Assembly: GCA_900554095.1 (NCBI GenBank)
Contig: USGC01000106.1
Span: 1 to 6,286 of the forward strand
Direction of reading: 5' to 3'
From: an uncultured bacterium
GTDB lineage: Bacteria; Cyanobacteriota; Vampirovibrionia; Gastranaerophilales; Gastranaerophilaceae
DNA length: 6,286 bases
Positions 6,285 to 6,286 of the stretch are shown here, in pieces. Both the position numbers and the translations under genes were made by a program. Numbering within the stretch: position 1 is the first letter of the stretch; each line of letters opens with the position of its first letter. A model generated the notes under the pieces. The model saw only the letters and a program-made list of their open reading frames with translations. It was not told the origin of the DNA and ran no database searches.

Positions 6285-6286
6285 AG

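Overview
The window looks like chromosomal DNA of a low-to-moderate GC bacterium. It has good Shine-Dalgarno sites, GTG and TTG as well as ATG starts, and short gene spacings. The mix of genes (a TPR-GAF-HD-GYP protein, a secreted TPR protein, paired LuxR-type response regulators, a pentapeptide-repeat protein and a DPM1-like glycosyltransferase) reminds me of gut or environmental non-photosynthetic relatives of cyanobacteria (Gastranaerophilales/Melainabacteria). That placement is an impression from gene content and style, not a demonstration.

Left part, minus strand (1-1043). A complete GT2 glycosyltransferase of the polyprenyl-phosphate sugar transferase type (357-1043) is followed, 18 nt downstream, by an open frame (338 to the window edge). 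That frame encodes only the C-terminal part of a sodium:neurotransmitter-symporter-family transporter, starting inside transmembrane helix 8. Bases 1-360 are about 26% GC by hand count against about 41% for 361-600, so a recombination, transfer or assembly junction near 340-357 is likely.

Centre (1044-1129). This is a short divergent intergenic region. It has a good sigma70-type promoter facing right and a weaker overlapping candidate facing left.

Right part, plus strand (1130-6284). Five genes lie head to tail with gaps of 12 nt, a 4-nt overlap, 17 nt and 21 nt, and so probably form one operon. They are: (1) a TPR-GAF-HD-GYP cyclic-di-GMP phosphodiesterase candidate whose GAF domain carries the full NKxnFx3DE signature of cyclic-nucleotide-binding GAF domains; (2) an exported TPR-repeat protein; (3) a NarL/FixJ-type response regulator; (4) a second response regulator joining an OmpR-like receiver to a LuxR-type helix-turn-helix; (5) a very acidic pentapeptide-repeat protein with 20 continuous repeats. 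No histidine kinase is encoded in the window.

How they may work together (inference): a second-messenger enzyme controlled by a small ligand, an envelope scaffold, two transcriptional outputs and a possible DNA-mimic or scaffold protein are made together, which suggests one signalling module. The most interesting parts are the possible link between cyclic nucleotides and c-di-GMP in the first gene, the unpaired tandem regulators, and the strongly acidic last protein. Once the transporter fragment is recognised, no stretch longer than 300 bases lacks a gene. I saw no tRNA, rRNA, CRISPR array, insertion sequence or clear rho-independent terminator.
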